DNA from: Candidatus Omnitrophota bacterium
Lineage (GTDB): Bacteria > Omnitrophota > Gorgyraeia > 2-02-FULL-51-18
Direction of reading: 5' to 3'
Assembly: GCA_016196505.1 (NCBI GenBank)
Contig: JACPXO010000125.1
Coordinates: forward strand, 1 to 9,168
DNA length: 9,168 bases
Part shown: positions 1 through 7,423 of the stretch, piece by piece
How the letters are laid out: every line of letters starts with the position of its first letter
Position numbering within the stretch: the first letter of the stretch is position 1
Program-made: the position numbers and the translations under genes
The notes under the pieces: model-generated
What the model was told of the DNA's origin: nothing
Seen by the model: the letters and a program-made list of their open reading frames with translations, nothing else
Databases searched by the model: none

Positions 1-1
1 C

Positions 2-928
2 TGTTTGGCCGGCGGTGTGGCGCTCAACTGCGTGGGGAATGGGAGGATCTTGAGGGAGAAGATCTTCGAAAATATCTGGGTTCAGCCGGCGGCCGGCGAC
101 GCCGGCGGCGCGGTCGGAGCGGCTCTTTTCGGCTGGTATCAAGTGCTTGGCCATCCGCGCGTCGTGAACGGAAAACGGGACGCGATGAAAGGCGCCCTGC
201 TCGGCCCGGAGTATGGGGAGGAGCGCATAAAAAAATTTCTCGAGGATCATCGAGTGCCCTACACCCGGCTCGGCGCCGCCGAACTGCTCGAACGGACCGC
301 GGATCTGATCGTTCGGGAAAAGGTGATCGGCTGGTTTGCGGGGCGCATGGAATTCGGCCCGCGCGCTTTAGGAGCGCGTTCGATATTGGCCGACGCGCGC
401 TCAAAGAGCATGCAGACCACCTTGAATCTCAAGATCAAATTCCGGGAAGGTTTTCGTCCCTTCGCGCCGTCCGTCCTGCGGGAAAAAGTATCGGATTATT
501 TCGAGCTTGAGAGCGACAGCCCTTACATGCTCATGGTGGCGCCCGTGAAGGGGTCTTTGCGCCGCCCGATGACCGACGGAGAGAAAGGATTGTTCGGCAT
601 TGAGAAGCTGAACGTCGTCCGGTCCTCGATCCCGGCCGTGACCCATGTGGATTATTCCGCGAGGATACAGACCGTGTCGCCGGAGGACAACCCGCTGTTT
701 TACCGTCTGCTCAAGGTGTTGGATGAAAAGCACGGCTGTCCGGTGCTGGTCAACACCTCGTTCAATGTGAGAGGGGAGCCCCTCGTGTGTACGCCGGAGG
801 ACGCCTATCTCTGTTTTATGCGCACCGAGATGGATGTCCTCGTGTTAGGGAACTTTTTATTGGAAAAAACCCAACAGCCGCCTTTGAAAAAAGACACGGA
901 TTGGGCGAAGCAATTTCAACTGGATTAA
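2..928 (+). CDS. O-carbamoyltransferase, NodU/CmcH/SxtI type (5'-truncated by window edge)
   Basis: Enzymes of this family move a carbamoyl group from carbamoyl phosphate, through a carbamoyl-adenylate, to a hydroxyl on a sugar, antibiotic or toxin. Only the C-terminal half, about 308 residues, lies in the window, against roughly 570-620 for the family. The frame is open to the left edge and begins inside the conserved CLAGGVALNCVGNGRI motif, so the TTG at 5 is not a true start. Counting that TTG as residue 1, the tail of the Kae1-like domain spans about 1-45, including QPAAGDAGGAVGAA at 28-41. The YrdC-like C-terminal domain follows, with GRMEFGPRALGARSIL at 113-128, FREGFRPFAPSVL at 146-158 and VNTSFNVRGEPLV at 249-261. 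No break or missing motif is visible in this half. It is followed by SxtJ-like and SxtK-like genes, as in the saxitoxin cluster. Its acceptor here is probably a glycan (inference from neighbours). Confidence 0.93.
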   Translation, partial: CLAGGVALNCVGNGRILREKIFENIWVQPAAGDAGGAVGAALFGWYQVLGHPRVVNGKRDAMKGALLGPEYGEERIKKFLEDHRVPYTRLGAAELLERTADLIVREKVIGWFAGRMEFGPRALGARSILADARSKSMQTTLNLKIKFREGFRPFAPSVLREKVSDYFELESDSPYMLMVAPVKGSLRRPMTDGEKGLFGIEKLNVVRSSIPAVTHVDYSARIQTVSPEDNPLFYRLLKVLDEKHGCPVLVNTSFNVRGEPLVCTPEDAYLCFMRTEMDVLVLGNFLLEKTQQPPLKKDTDWAKQFQLD

Positions 929-934
929 AAGGTC

Positions 935-1348
935 ATGTCACTGGCGAAAGAACTGCGATCCATTCCCATCGACCCGAAGACGCTCAAGAACTTCGGTCTG
1001 GTCGTGGGGCTTGTTTTGATCCTTCTTGGGGTGTGGTTTTTAAAGACCGGGCGTTTAAATCCCATTCCCTTCTTTGCCGTCGCTGTTTTTTTGGTCGCTT
1101 CAGGGTTGGCATTTCCTCGGCTCCTCACCGGGGTGTATCGGGTGTGGATGGGTGTGGCGCTTTGTCTGGGATGGGCAATGGCCCGGGTTTTGTTGAGCGT
1201 CATGTTTTATGCGGTGGTGACGCCGCTTGCCGTGGTCCTGCGTCTTTTGAAAAAAGATCTTTTGAAAATGAACACCGGTAAGGCGGAATCCTATTGGGTC
1301 GCCCGTCTGGAAACCAGGACCCAAGAGAGCTACAAGAACCAATTTTGA
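935..1348 (+). CDS. SxtJ-like membrane protein
   Basis: This 137-residue protein matches, by pattern, the SxtJ family named after a protein of unknown function in the saxitoxin cluster. It has a short charged N-terminus ending KTLKNF, a hydrophobic segment at about 20-36, a second at about 43-60, and a longer hydrophobic stretch at about 70-104 that may be one or two passes. A polar C-terminal tail carries SYWVAR at 119-124 and ends SYKNQF, which I recall as the typical SxtJ tail. The start is well fixed: the TAA of the carbamoyltransferase is in the same frame only two codons upstream, so no earlier start is possible. An AAAAGG lies only 2 bases before the ATG, closer than ideal, so coupling to the upstream gene is likely. 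Function is unknown. Constant association with carbamoyltransferases suggests a membrane partner or anchor (inference). Confidence 0.85.
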   Translation: MSLAKELRSIPIDPKTLKNFGLVVGLVLILLGVWFLKTGRLNPIPFFAVAVFLVASGLAFPRLLTGVYRVWMGVALCLGWAMARVLLSVMFYAVVTPLAVVLRLLKKDLLKMNTGKAESYWVARLETRTQESYKNQF

Positions 1349-1350
1349 GA

Positions 1351-1358
1351 AAAGGGGG
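1351..1358 (+). promoter_or_regulatory. Ribosome binding site of the 52-residue gene
   Basis: AAAGGGGG, part of a longer purine run, sits 6 bases before the ATG at 1365. It is the strongest Shine-Dalgarno-like site in the window and supports the short reading frame downstream as a translated gene. Confidence 0.7.
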
Positions 1359-1364
1359 CGCTAT

Positions 1365-1523
1365 ATGAGTAAATTCGGAGTGTTCAAAGAATTTTTGGCT
1401 TTTCTGGCTTACCGGAAAAAATGGTGGCTCACCCCGATCGTGGTGACGCTGGTTCTCTTGGGTCTTTTGATCGTGTTTAGTCAGAGTTCGCCTTTGGCCC
1501 CTTTTATCTACACTTTATTTTGA
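1365..1523 (+). CDS. SxtK-like / DUF5989 small membrane protein
   Basis: This is a 52-residue gene that a length cutoff would drop. The peptide starts MSKFGVFKEFLAFLAYRKK, has the basic-aromatic KKWWLTP at 18-24, one transmembrane helix at about 24-39, and ends SPLAPFIYTLF. The pattern of a short N-terminal helix, K/R-K-W-W-L-x-P, one helix and a terminal APFIYxLF is what I recall for the DUF5989 family, which includes SxtK. By the positive-inside rule the N-terminus should face the cytoplasm, with only about 12 residues outside. A strong ribosome binding site precedes it, and only 16 bases separate it from the SxtJ-like gene. Function is unknown. It probably acts with the SxtJ-like protein and the carbamoyltransferase at the inner membrane (inference from recurrent gene order). 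Confidence 0.85.
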   Translation: MSKFGVFKEFLAFLAYRKKWWLTPIVVTLVLLGLLIVFSQSSPLAPFIYTLF

Positions 1524-1559
1524 GACTGAACGGCATTTGATCCCGCCCGGACGCTTCCC

Positions 1560-2678
1560 ATGACAGTCCCCCGAGTCGGCGTTGACCTGAGAATGTGGAC
1601 GCATGCCGGGATAGGGAGGTATGTTCGGGAACTTGTCCGCCAACCGGCTTACCGCGCGTTTAAGGGTTCGTTCAACTTCTACGGTTATGCCGAGCATGAG
1701 AAAGAGATCCGGGCTTGTCTGCCCGGCAAAGATTCCCATTTTGTGGCGCTCCGATCGAAAATTTATAGTCCGGGAGAGCAGATCGAGCTGGCTTCAAAGA
1801 CCGGGGCTTTAGATCTCCTGCATGCGCCGCACTTCAACGTCCCTCTGATGGCGAGAGCGCGCCTCGTGGTGACCGTCCATGATCTGACCTATATCCGCCA
1901 CCCAAGCGCGTCGAAGTCTTACTTCGCGGCCGGCTATACGCGTTTCTTGCTGCGTTTCATTCAGAAAAGGGCTTCGGCCATTCTCACCGTTTCCGAACAT
2001 ACGCGGAAAGACCTTTTCGAACTTTTCCCCCGGCTGGCCAAGGACCGCGTCATCGTGACGCCGGAGGCACCGGCGTCCATTTTCAAGAAATTGGAAGACC
2101 CAGACACGCTCGGGAGCACGAGGAAACAGTTCCAGTTGTATCGGCCTTTTGTGTTGTTCGTGGGCAGTTTGAAGATCCATAAAAATGTGGCTTTGCTGGT
2201 CAGGGCCTTGGAAAATTTGAGGAATTCAAAAGGGATCGAACATGAGCTCGTGCTCGTGGGCCGTCCGGATGCCGGCAACAGGGAATTGCTTCGGCTCATT
2301 GAAAAGTCGGCGTTCATTCGGTATTTGGGCGAGGTCGAGGACTCCACGCTTGTTTCTCTTTACAACTTGGCGGACCTCTTCGTCTTGCCTTCTTGGTACG
2401 AGGGCTTTGGGCTGCCTGTTCTCGAGGCCATGGCCTGCGGGACGCCCGTCATTGCCTCTGACCGTACGAGTCTTCCGGAGCTCGTAGGGGACGCGGGGAA
2501 GACATTTGATCCGTATCGAGTTGACGCTCTGGAGCCGCTCATATATAATGTTTTGAAAAATAATGAGTTACGAGAAAATATGCGCCGGGCCGGGCTTCAG
2601 CGAGTGAAACGATTTTCCTGGCAAAAGACGGCCGAGGCCACGGTCAAGGTTTACGAAGAGGTGTTGGGCCGATTTTAA
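1560..2678 (+). CDS. GT4 family glycosyltransferase (mtfB-like)
   Basis: A 372-residue retaining GT-B glycosyltransferase that should transfer a sugar from a nucleotide donor to a lipid-linked glycan on the cytoplasmic face of the membrane. The N-terminal acceptor domain has GIGRYVREL at 18-26, LLHAPHFNVP at 86-95, VVTVHDL at 103-109 and LTVSEHTRKDL at 142-152. This set resembles the mtfB-like mannosyltransferase branch. The donor domain starts with FVGSLKIHKN at 200-209. The E-x7-E motif is intact as EGFGLPVLE at 281-289, followed by AMACGTPVIAS. No transmembrane helix is obvious, so it is cytosolic or peripheral. The ATG at 1560 is the only plausible start, since an in-frame TGA at 1527 blocks extension and no start codon lies between. 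I see no good Shine-Dalgarno site before it. Sugar specificity cannot be read from sequence; mannosyl transfer is only a family-level guess. Confidence 0.92.
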   Translation: MTVPRVGVDLRMWTHAGIGRYVRELVRQPAYRAFKGSFNFYGYAEHEKEIRACLPGKDSHFVALRSKIYSPGEQIELASKTGALDLLHAPHFNVPLMARARLVVTVHDLTYIRHPSASKSYFAAGYTRFLLRFIQKRASAILTVSEHTRKDLFELFPRLAKDRVIVTPEAPASIFKKLEDPDTLGSTRKQFQLYRPFVLFVGSLKIHKNVALLVRALENLRNSKGIEHELVLVGRPDAGNRELLRLIEKSAFIRYLGEVEDSTLVSLYNLADLFVLPSWYEGFGLPVLEAMACGTPVIASDRTSLPELVGDAGKTFDPYRVDALEPLIYNVLKNNELRENMRRAGLQRVKRFSWQKTAEATVKVYEEVLGRF

Positions 2679-2683
2679 GCCGT

Positions 2684-2689
2684 AAAGGA
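2684..2689 (+). promoter_or_regulatory. Ribosome binding site of the second GT4 gene
   Basis: AAAGGA lies 4 bases before the ATG at 2694, in the 15-base gap after the first GT4 gene. It supports the ATG at 2694 as the start. Confidence 0.55.
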
Positions 2690-2693
2690 CGGG

Positions 2694-3803
2694 ATGCGGG
2701 TTGCCTTTTCTCATGATTGGCTGAATGGAATGCGCGGGGGGGAAAAGTGCCTCGAGGCCTTGTGCGAGGCGTTCCCCGACAGCGACATTTTTACTCTGTT
2801 TTACGAAAGAGAAAAGATCTCTTCGGCGCTGGCCGGCCATAAGATCATCACCTCGTTCCTTCAGCGATTTCCCGGGATCCGCGCGTTTTACCGGCATTGC
2901 CTCCCTTTCTTTCCAAAGGCCGTCGAAACGTTCCGGCTGGAGGGTTATGACCTTGTTATTTCCACGAGCCACTGTGTCGCAAAGGGGATCCGGAAGAATA
3001 AGAACGCTTTTCACCTTTGCTACTGTTTCACGCCGATGCGATACGCGTGGGGGTTTTTTGACGAGTACTTCGGAAAAAGAAGCGCCGTGGAACGCGCCGC
3101 TATCGGGTTTATCATGAACCGGTTGAAGCGCTGGGATGCCAAGTCGAGCGGGCGCGTCGATCACTTTGTCGCTATTTCGGATCACGTGAAACGGCGTATC
3201 GAGAAATACTATCATCGTCACGCGGAGGTGGTGTACCCGCCGGCGGATACGGATTTTTTTTCTCCCAGCGCCGACGCCGCGCCCGAAGATTTTTATCTGG
3301 TGGTCTCGGCCCTCGTGCCTTACAAGAGGGTCGATCTGGCGGTACGGGCTTTCAATGAACTCGGACGCCGTCTCGTCATCATCGGGGACGGGCCTGAGAA
3401 ACATACCCTCCAAAAAATGGCCTTGGCAAATATCCAATTCCTCGGCTGGCAGCCGGATGAAACCCTGCGTTATTATTACCGCCGGGCCCGCGCGCTTATT
3501 TTCCCCGGCGAGGAGGATTTTGGGATCACGCCCGTGGAAGCTCAGGCCTGCGGGCGCTTTGTGATCGCTTATGGCTGCGGGGGGGCGCTGGAAACGGTTC
3601 TGGAGAATAAAACCGGCGTTTTCTTTAAAGAGCCCTCGGCCCAAGCTCTTTTGGAGGCGGTGCGCCGCTTCGAAACGAGGGATTGGAGATCCGAAGAAGC
3701 CCGGGCCAATGCCCTGCGCTTCAATAAGGAACGCTTTAAAACCGAGATGACGCGTCTTATCCGTGACCTCATGGCCAAAAGAAGTTTAGGGTTCGCCTCA
3801 TGA
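2694..3803 (+). CDS. GT4 family glycosyltransferase (WbaZ-like)
   Basis: A 369-residue GT-B glycosyltransferase of the WbaZ-like branch, named for an O-antigen mannosyltransferase of Salmonella. Typical features are HDWLNGMRGGEK at 7-18 near the N-terminus, DLVISTSHCVAKGI at 86-99, and CYCFTPMRYAWG at 109-120, a signature I associate with this branch. VDHFVAISDHVKRRI at 155-169 and VYPPADTDFF at 180-189 follow. The donor domain has VPYKRVDLAV at 208-217, IIGDGPE at 229-235 and the catalytic EDFGITPVEAQACG from 274, with the two glutamates at 274 and 282 separated by seven residues. It should extend a lipid-linked oligosaccharide at the cytoplasmic membrane face; donor and linkage are unknown. 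It shares only the family fold with the preceding GT4, so the pair is not a recent duplication. Its TGA overlaps the next ATG by 4 bases, which suggests translational coupling. Confidence 0.93.
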   Translation: MRVAFSHDWLNGMRGGEKCLEALCEAFPDSDIFTLFYEREKISSALAGHKIITSFLQRFPGIRAFYRHCLPFFPKAVETFRLEGYDLVISTSHCVAKGIRKNKNAFHLCYCFTPMRYAWGFFDEYFGKRSAVERAAIGFIMNRLKRWDAKSSGRVDHFVAISDHVKRRIEKYYHRHAEVVYPPADTDFFSPSADAAPEDFYLVVSALVPYKRVDLAVRAFNELGRRLVIIGDGPEKHTLQKMALANIQFLGWQPDETLRYYYRRARALIFPGEEDFGITPVEAQACGRFVIAYGCGGALETVLENKTGVFFKEPSAQALLEAVRRFETRDWRSEEARANALRFNKERFKTEMTRLIRDLMAKRSLGFAS

Positions 3804-5206
3804 CCCCCCGGCGCCGCAAGCGGGATTCTTTTTTACCGTGGGTGCAGCTTGCCGTGGATGCGGCGTCCATTCATCTTCTTTTAAGGGCCTGTTTCTGGTT
3901 TCGTTTTTCGAGCCAGCTTTTCGCCAGCCAGCTATCACCGCTTGACTACCCGGTTTATTTCAGGTCTTTTCATTTCATCTTACTCGTGCTCATTTGCTTT
4001 TTCAGGTTCTACGGTTTGTACCGGTCCTCGAAATTCTATTCATTCGCTTCTGAAGCGCTTAAAATCGTCAAAGCGGTGGCGGTCACGATACTGGTCATCA
4101 TGGCCTTGACATTTTTCATACGCGGCTTTTCGTTTTCAAGAACGTTTTTGGTCATGATCGGCGCGGTTTTGGCGGCCGGCGTCTCCTTGGCCCGGTACTG
4201 GCTTGGGCTCGTGATCATGGTCATCGATAAAAAACGGGGCAGTTTCCGCAATATCGTGATCATCGGGTGCGATGAGACCTCTCGAAAGCTTGTCCATTAT
4301 TTCAGGCGAAGCCCAAGGATCAGCGCGCGTGTGGTGAGTTTTCTCGATGACACCCTGGCTCAGGGGAGCCGCTTTGAGGGCGTGTCGGTGGAGGGAAGGG
4401 TGCAGACGCTTCCTAATTATTTGAAATCACGACGGGAGGTGCATGAGGTGATCCTGGCCGCTCAGGGGCTTTCGCAGGAAACGGTGCTCAGGATCATTTA
4501 CGAATGCGAGAAGGAGCTCGTGGCCTTTCGGTGGGCGACGGACGTCTTTGGTTTGATCACGGCCAAGATGAGCATGACGTACACAGGTGGAGTGCCGGTG
4601 TTGTCGTTCACCGATTCGCCCTTGGCCGATTGGGAAAGCCGGGTTTTGAAGAGAGCGATGGACATGACGCTTTCTCTGGCGGCCCTCTTCATTTTATCGC
4701 CCGTTTTTTTGATCTTGGCGACCCTGGTTAAATTCAGTTCCCCGGGCCCCATTTTCTACGGGCAACGGCGTATCGGCGAAGACGGAAAACAGTTCGTTTT
4801 ATTGAAATTCAGGACCATGGGGGTTAACGCGGAGGCTGCGACCGGCCCCGTCTGGGCCAAGGAGAACGATCCGCGGAGAACGCCTCTCGGGGCTTTTTTA
4901 CGCAGCCATAACCTGGATGAACTTCCTCAGCTGTGGAATGTGTTCAAGGGGGACATGAGTCTCGTCGGACCCCGTCCCGAGCGCCCCGTCTTTGTCAGCC
5001 AGTTCAAGGAAAATATTCCCCGCTACATGGCAAGGCACACCATCCGGTCGGGGATCACCGGTTGGGCGCAGGTCCATGGATTGCGGGGCAATACGTCCAT
5101 CGAGGAGAGGACCAAATACGACCTCTATTATATTGAGAACTGGTCTTTTTGGCTGGACGTTAAAATCTTGTTCATGACGTTTTTCGCCAGACACAATGCT
5201 TATTGA
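3800..5206 (+). CDS. Polyprenyl-phosphate sugar-1-phosphate transferase (WbaP/EpsL-like glycosylphosphotransferase)
   Basis: A 468-residue initiating enzyme that moves a hexose-1-phosphate from a nucleotide sugar to undecaprenyl phosphate, starting glycan synthesis on the inner membrane. The N-terminal part has hydrophobic segments at about 13-35, 55-73, 87-107 and 113-142. A Rossmann-like cytosolic domain begins at NIVIIGCDETSRK (151-163). The C-terminal bacterial sugar transferase domain starts at about 280 with LKRAMDMT and the hydrophobic re-entrant helix at 288-312. It then carries SSPGPIFYGQRRIG at 313-326, KFRTM at 336-340, the catalytic Asp-Glu in LDELPQLWNVFKGDMSLVGP from 372, RPERP at 392-396 and GITGWAQVHGLRG at 418-430. 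Length and domain order are full and normal. The start overlaps the GT4 stop by 4 bases and the end overlaps the next gene by 11. The sugar (glucose, galactose or another) cannot be assigned. Confidence 0.95.
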   Translation: MTPRRRKRDSFLPWVQLAVDAASIHLLLRACFWFRFSSQLFASQLSPLDYPVYFRSFHFILLVLICFFRFYGLYRSSKFYSFASEALKIVKAVAVTILVIMALTFFIRGFSFSRTFLVMIGAVLAAGVSLARYWLGLVIMVIDKKRGSFRNIVIIGCDETSRKLVHYFRRSPRISARVVSFLDDTLAQGSRFEGVSVEGRVQTLPNYLKSRREVHEVILAAQGLSQETVLRIIYECEKELVAFRWATDVFGLITAKMSMTYTGGVPVLSFTDSPLADWESRVLKRAMDMTLSLAALFILSPVFLILATLVKFSSPGPIFYGQRRIGEDGKQFVLLKFRTMGVNAEAATGPVWAKENDPRRTPLGAFLRSHNLDELPQLWNVFKGDMSLVGPRPERPVFVSQFKENIPRYMARHTIRSGITGWAQVHGLRGNTSIEERTKYDLYYIENWSFWLDVKILFMTFFARHNAY

Positions 5207-6416
5207 AAAAAAAGATCCGGCCAGGTCCTTGGCCTATCTGACCCTTTTCTTCGTGATCGCGCTCGGCTCATGGTCGAACGCTTTTTTCAGTATTTTCTCG
5301 ATCCTCTTCATGTTGTTGTCCCTGGTCTCGGTCTTCCGGACCAGGGATTTCTCGGTGTTCAAAAGCCCTCTGGCGGTTTTCATCGCCGTCTTTATTTTCA
5401 TGAACCTCGTTTCATTGACGCAGACGCACTATCTGGACAATTCGCTGAGAGGGGTGTTCAAAATTTTCAGAAGCGGACTGCTTTGCCTGTCGGCGGTGTA
5501 TGTGCTGGATACGGAGGATAAATTCCGGAAAATTTTTCATTGTGAGCTTATCGTCGCGTCCCTAATAGGCCTCGATGCCCTGATCCAGGGCGTGACGGGC
5601 CATGAACTCTTGAGGCAGCGCGAGATGATCGTTTATTTGACGGACAAGGCGTGGAGGGTCACGGGCCCGTTCCGCCATGCCAACGATTTTTCGGCTTATC
5701 TGTCTTTAATGATCTTCTTTTTTCTCGGGGCGTTGGGGCAGGGCTGGGGTCCCACCGGCCGCAAACGTTACTTTTTTTACTGGGTGGGGTTGGCCGTGAC
5801 GGCGGGATGCCTGTTATGGACCTATTCGCGGGGCGCGTGGATCGCGGTGGCTTTGGCCTTTGGGTTGATGGCTTGGGCGAAACGGAGCCGGTGGCTTTGG
5901 ATCGCGATGATCGCGGTGTGTTGTTGGGCTGTTTTTTTGTCACCGCCGCTTCTCAAGACCCGGATGCTTTCTCTTTTCAACCCGAAGGCCGGCACGGCGG
6001 TGGAACGGGTGGAGCTGTGGAAGGAATCCCTTCGCATGATCCGGGCAAAACCGCTCTTCGGCCATGGCCCGAACACCTACTCCAAGAACGAGCCGTTTTT
6101 TAAATCTCAGAACCCAAAGGTGGATAATCAATATGCCCACAACGGCTATCTGCATATGGCCGCCGAGATCGGACTGTTGGGACTGGTCAGTTTTCTTTGG
6201 CTGATCTTTTATTTTTTCAAAGAAGCGCTGCCTGCGTTTTTGCGGGCGAACGCGCCGTTCTTAAGAACCGCTGGCTTGGGGATCGTCTTTGGTATCCTCG
6301 CGTTCTTGATCCACAGCGCCACCGACACGGACCTGCAGTCGCTTCTCCTGGTCAATAAGTTTTGGCTGGCCTTGGGGACGGCGTGGGCCGCGAAAAACTG
6401 CCTGAGAAACGCATGA
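5196..6416 (+). CDS. O-antigen polymerase/ligase-like membrane protein (Wzy/WaaL superfamily)
   Basis: A 406-residue polytopic protein with roughly eleven or twelve hydrophobic segments spread from residue 10 to 398. Proteins of this superfamily either polymerise lipid-linked repeat units (Wzy) or ligate a glycan to lipid A core (WaaL) on the periplasmic side. Visible family motifs are GPFRHANDFSAYL at 157-169, TYSRGAW at 209-215 in a membrane segment, and a likely large periplasmic loop at about 252-318. That loop contains RVELWKESLRMI, then GHGPNTY at 289-295 and YAHNGYLH at 313-320, whose histidine is a common conserved position. The start lies inside the previous gene (11-base overlap) with no clear ribosome binding site, which points to coupled translation. 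Polymerase and ligase cannot be told apart by sequence alone. The nearby initiating transferase favours polymerase, while the GT9 and WaaE-like genes leave ligase open. Confidence 0.88.
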   Translation: MLIEKKDPARSLAYLTLFFVIALGSWSNAFFSIFSILFMLLSLVSVFRTRDFSVFKSPLAVFIAVFIFMNLVSLTQTHYLDNSLRGVFKIFRSGLLCLSAVYVLDTEDKFRKIFHCELIVASLIGLDALIQGVTGHELLRQREMIVYLTDKAWRVTGPFRHANDFSAYLSLMIFFFLGALGQGWGPTGRKRYFFYWVGLAVTAGCLLWTYSRGAWIAVALAFGLMAWAKRSRWLWIAMIAVCCWAVFLSPPLLKTRMLSLFNPKAGTAVERVELWKESLRMIRAKPLFGHGPNTYSKNEPFFKSQNPKVDNQYAHNGYLHMAAEIGLLGLVSFLWLIFYFFKEALPAFLRANAPFLRTAGLGIVFGILAFLIHSATDTDLQSLLLVNKFWLALGTAWAAKNCLRNA

Positions 6417-7423
6417 GCGGGATCCGGAAAATTTTATTTGTCAGGACCGACAGGATCGGCGATCTTCTCATGAATTTGCCCGCCATTCGGCTTTTGCGCC
6501 AGGCGCATCCTAAAGCATGGCTCACGCTCATGGCCGATGAGTCGGTGTCGGACCTTTTGAAAAACCACCCGGACCTTGACGAAGTGATGACGGTTTCTTC
6601 GGCCAGGATCAAGCGGGATCTTTTTTATCGTTGGGCGCTCGCCCGGCGCTTAAAAAAGGCCGGATTTGATCTGGCCGTTTTTTCCAACCCCGACAAACAT
6701 CTCCACAGCTTGGGGTTCTGGGCCGCCATTCCCGAGCGCATCGGCTACGACAGAAAAAGGGCGTTTTTTTTGACGCGGCGCCTGAAGTTTCGGGAAAGCG
6801 TTCCCCCGCCGCACGAAATAGAGAAAAATCTAAGTTTGGCGGCTTTTGCCTGCGGCGGGTCATGGGACGGAAGGATCTTTCTGACCGCCGACGAATTCGT
6901 CAAGCGTCATGTGGATGAACGTCTCAGCCGTGATCTTCCGGAAGGGGACGTGGTCGTGATACACCCCGGGACCACCAACCCACGTAAACGCTGGGACGCC
7001 GGCCGTTTCGCGGAACTCGGCGATCGGGTCAACGCCGGCGGATGGCCCGGACTTCTTTTGATCGGCGGACACGAGGAAATGACGTCGGCTCACGCGGTGA
7101 CGCAAAAAAGCCGGGTTAAGTACGTGAATTGGGCGGGGGCGTTGAGTTTGGGAGATCTCATCGCGTTGTTTCAACACCCCCGCGTGAAGATCCTGATCTC
7201 CGCCGACAGCGGCCCCGTGCATGTGGCCTGGATCAGCGGGACGCCGGTCGTGGCACTTTACGCGCAAGACGTCGAGGGGTGCGACCCCGGCCGTTGGGGA
7301 CCGAGGGACGGAAAAAGCGCGGTGATCCATAAACCGATACAAAGCATTCCAGCCCAGGAAGTTTATGAGTGTTTTCTTCGGGTGATGGAAAAATGCGGAC
7401 ATGAAAAAATTTCTCATCATTAA
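6413..7423 (+). CDS. GT9 family glycosyltransferase (heptosyltransferase-like), first of two
   Basis: A 336-residue GT-B enzyme of the ADP-heptose:LPS heptosyltransferase family (WaaC/WaaF/WaaQ type), which adds heptose or related sugars to LPS inner core. The N-terminus KILFVRTDRIGDLLMNLPAI (6-25) holds the conserved D-R-I-G-D with the presumed catalytic Asp at 13. The donor domain has VVIHPGTTNPRKRW at 181-194, LLIGGHEE at 215-222 and SADSGPVHVAWISGTPVVAL at 263-282. I prefer the ATG at 6413, which overlaps the preceding TGA as ATGA, over an in-frame TTG at 6362: that extension lies wholly inside the upstream gene and adds 17 residues ahead of the usual family N-terminus. It lacks the cysteine cluster of its downstream neighbour. 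Its end overlaps the second GT9 by 23 bases. True sugar specificity is unknown. Confidence 0.92.
   Translation: MSGIRKILFVRTDRIGDLLMNLPAIRLLRQAHPKAWLTLMADESVSDLLKNHPDLDEVMTVSSARIKRDLFYRWALARRLKKAGFDLAVFSNPDKHLHSLGFWAAIPERIGYDRKRAFFLTRRLKFRESVPPPHEIEKNLSLAAFACGGSWDGRIFLTADEFVKRHVDERLSRDLPEGDVVVIHPGTTNPRKRWDAGRFAELGDRVNAGGWPGLLLIGGHEEMTSAHAVTQKSRVKYVNWAGALSLGDLIALFQHPRVKILISADSGPVHVAWISGTPVVALYAQDVEGCDPGRWGPRDGKSAVIHKPIQSIPAQEVYECFLRVMEKCGHEKISHH

Noticed and set aside
82..116. GC-rich, repeat-like run of GCCGGCG units that could form a hairpin.
   Set aside because: It encodes the conserved Ala/Gly-rich QPAAGDAGGAVGAA segment of the carbamoyltransferase, so protein constraint explains it.
787..1281. 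A 164-codon + strand frame overlapping the end of the carbamoyltransferase and most of the SxtJ-like gene.
   Set aside because: Both overlapped genes have clear family features; this frame has none and would need long overlaps at both ends.
1524..1559. Possible promoter or terminator in the gap before the first GT4 gene.
   Set aside because: I see no paired -35/-10 boxes and no stem-loop with a T run.
3254..3261. Run of eight T (another at 6764-6771) as a possible slippage or phase-variation site.
   Set aside because: The frames are intact across both runs, they encode ordinary Phe codons, and eight-base T runs are not long enough alone to argue for phase variation.
2568..3644. A 358-codon open frame on the minus strand opposite the WbaZ-like GT4 gene.
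   Set aside because: It lies fully antisense to a gene with intact family motifs, its translation shows no recognisable domain, and long antisense frames are expected from the G/C-rich third positions here.
6362..6412. A TTG start that would lengthen the first GT9 by 17 residues.
   Set aside because: The extension is wholly inside the polymerase/ligase-like gene, and the ATG at 6413 gives the usual GT9 N-terminus and a standard ATGA overlap.
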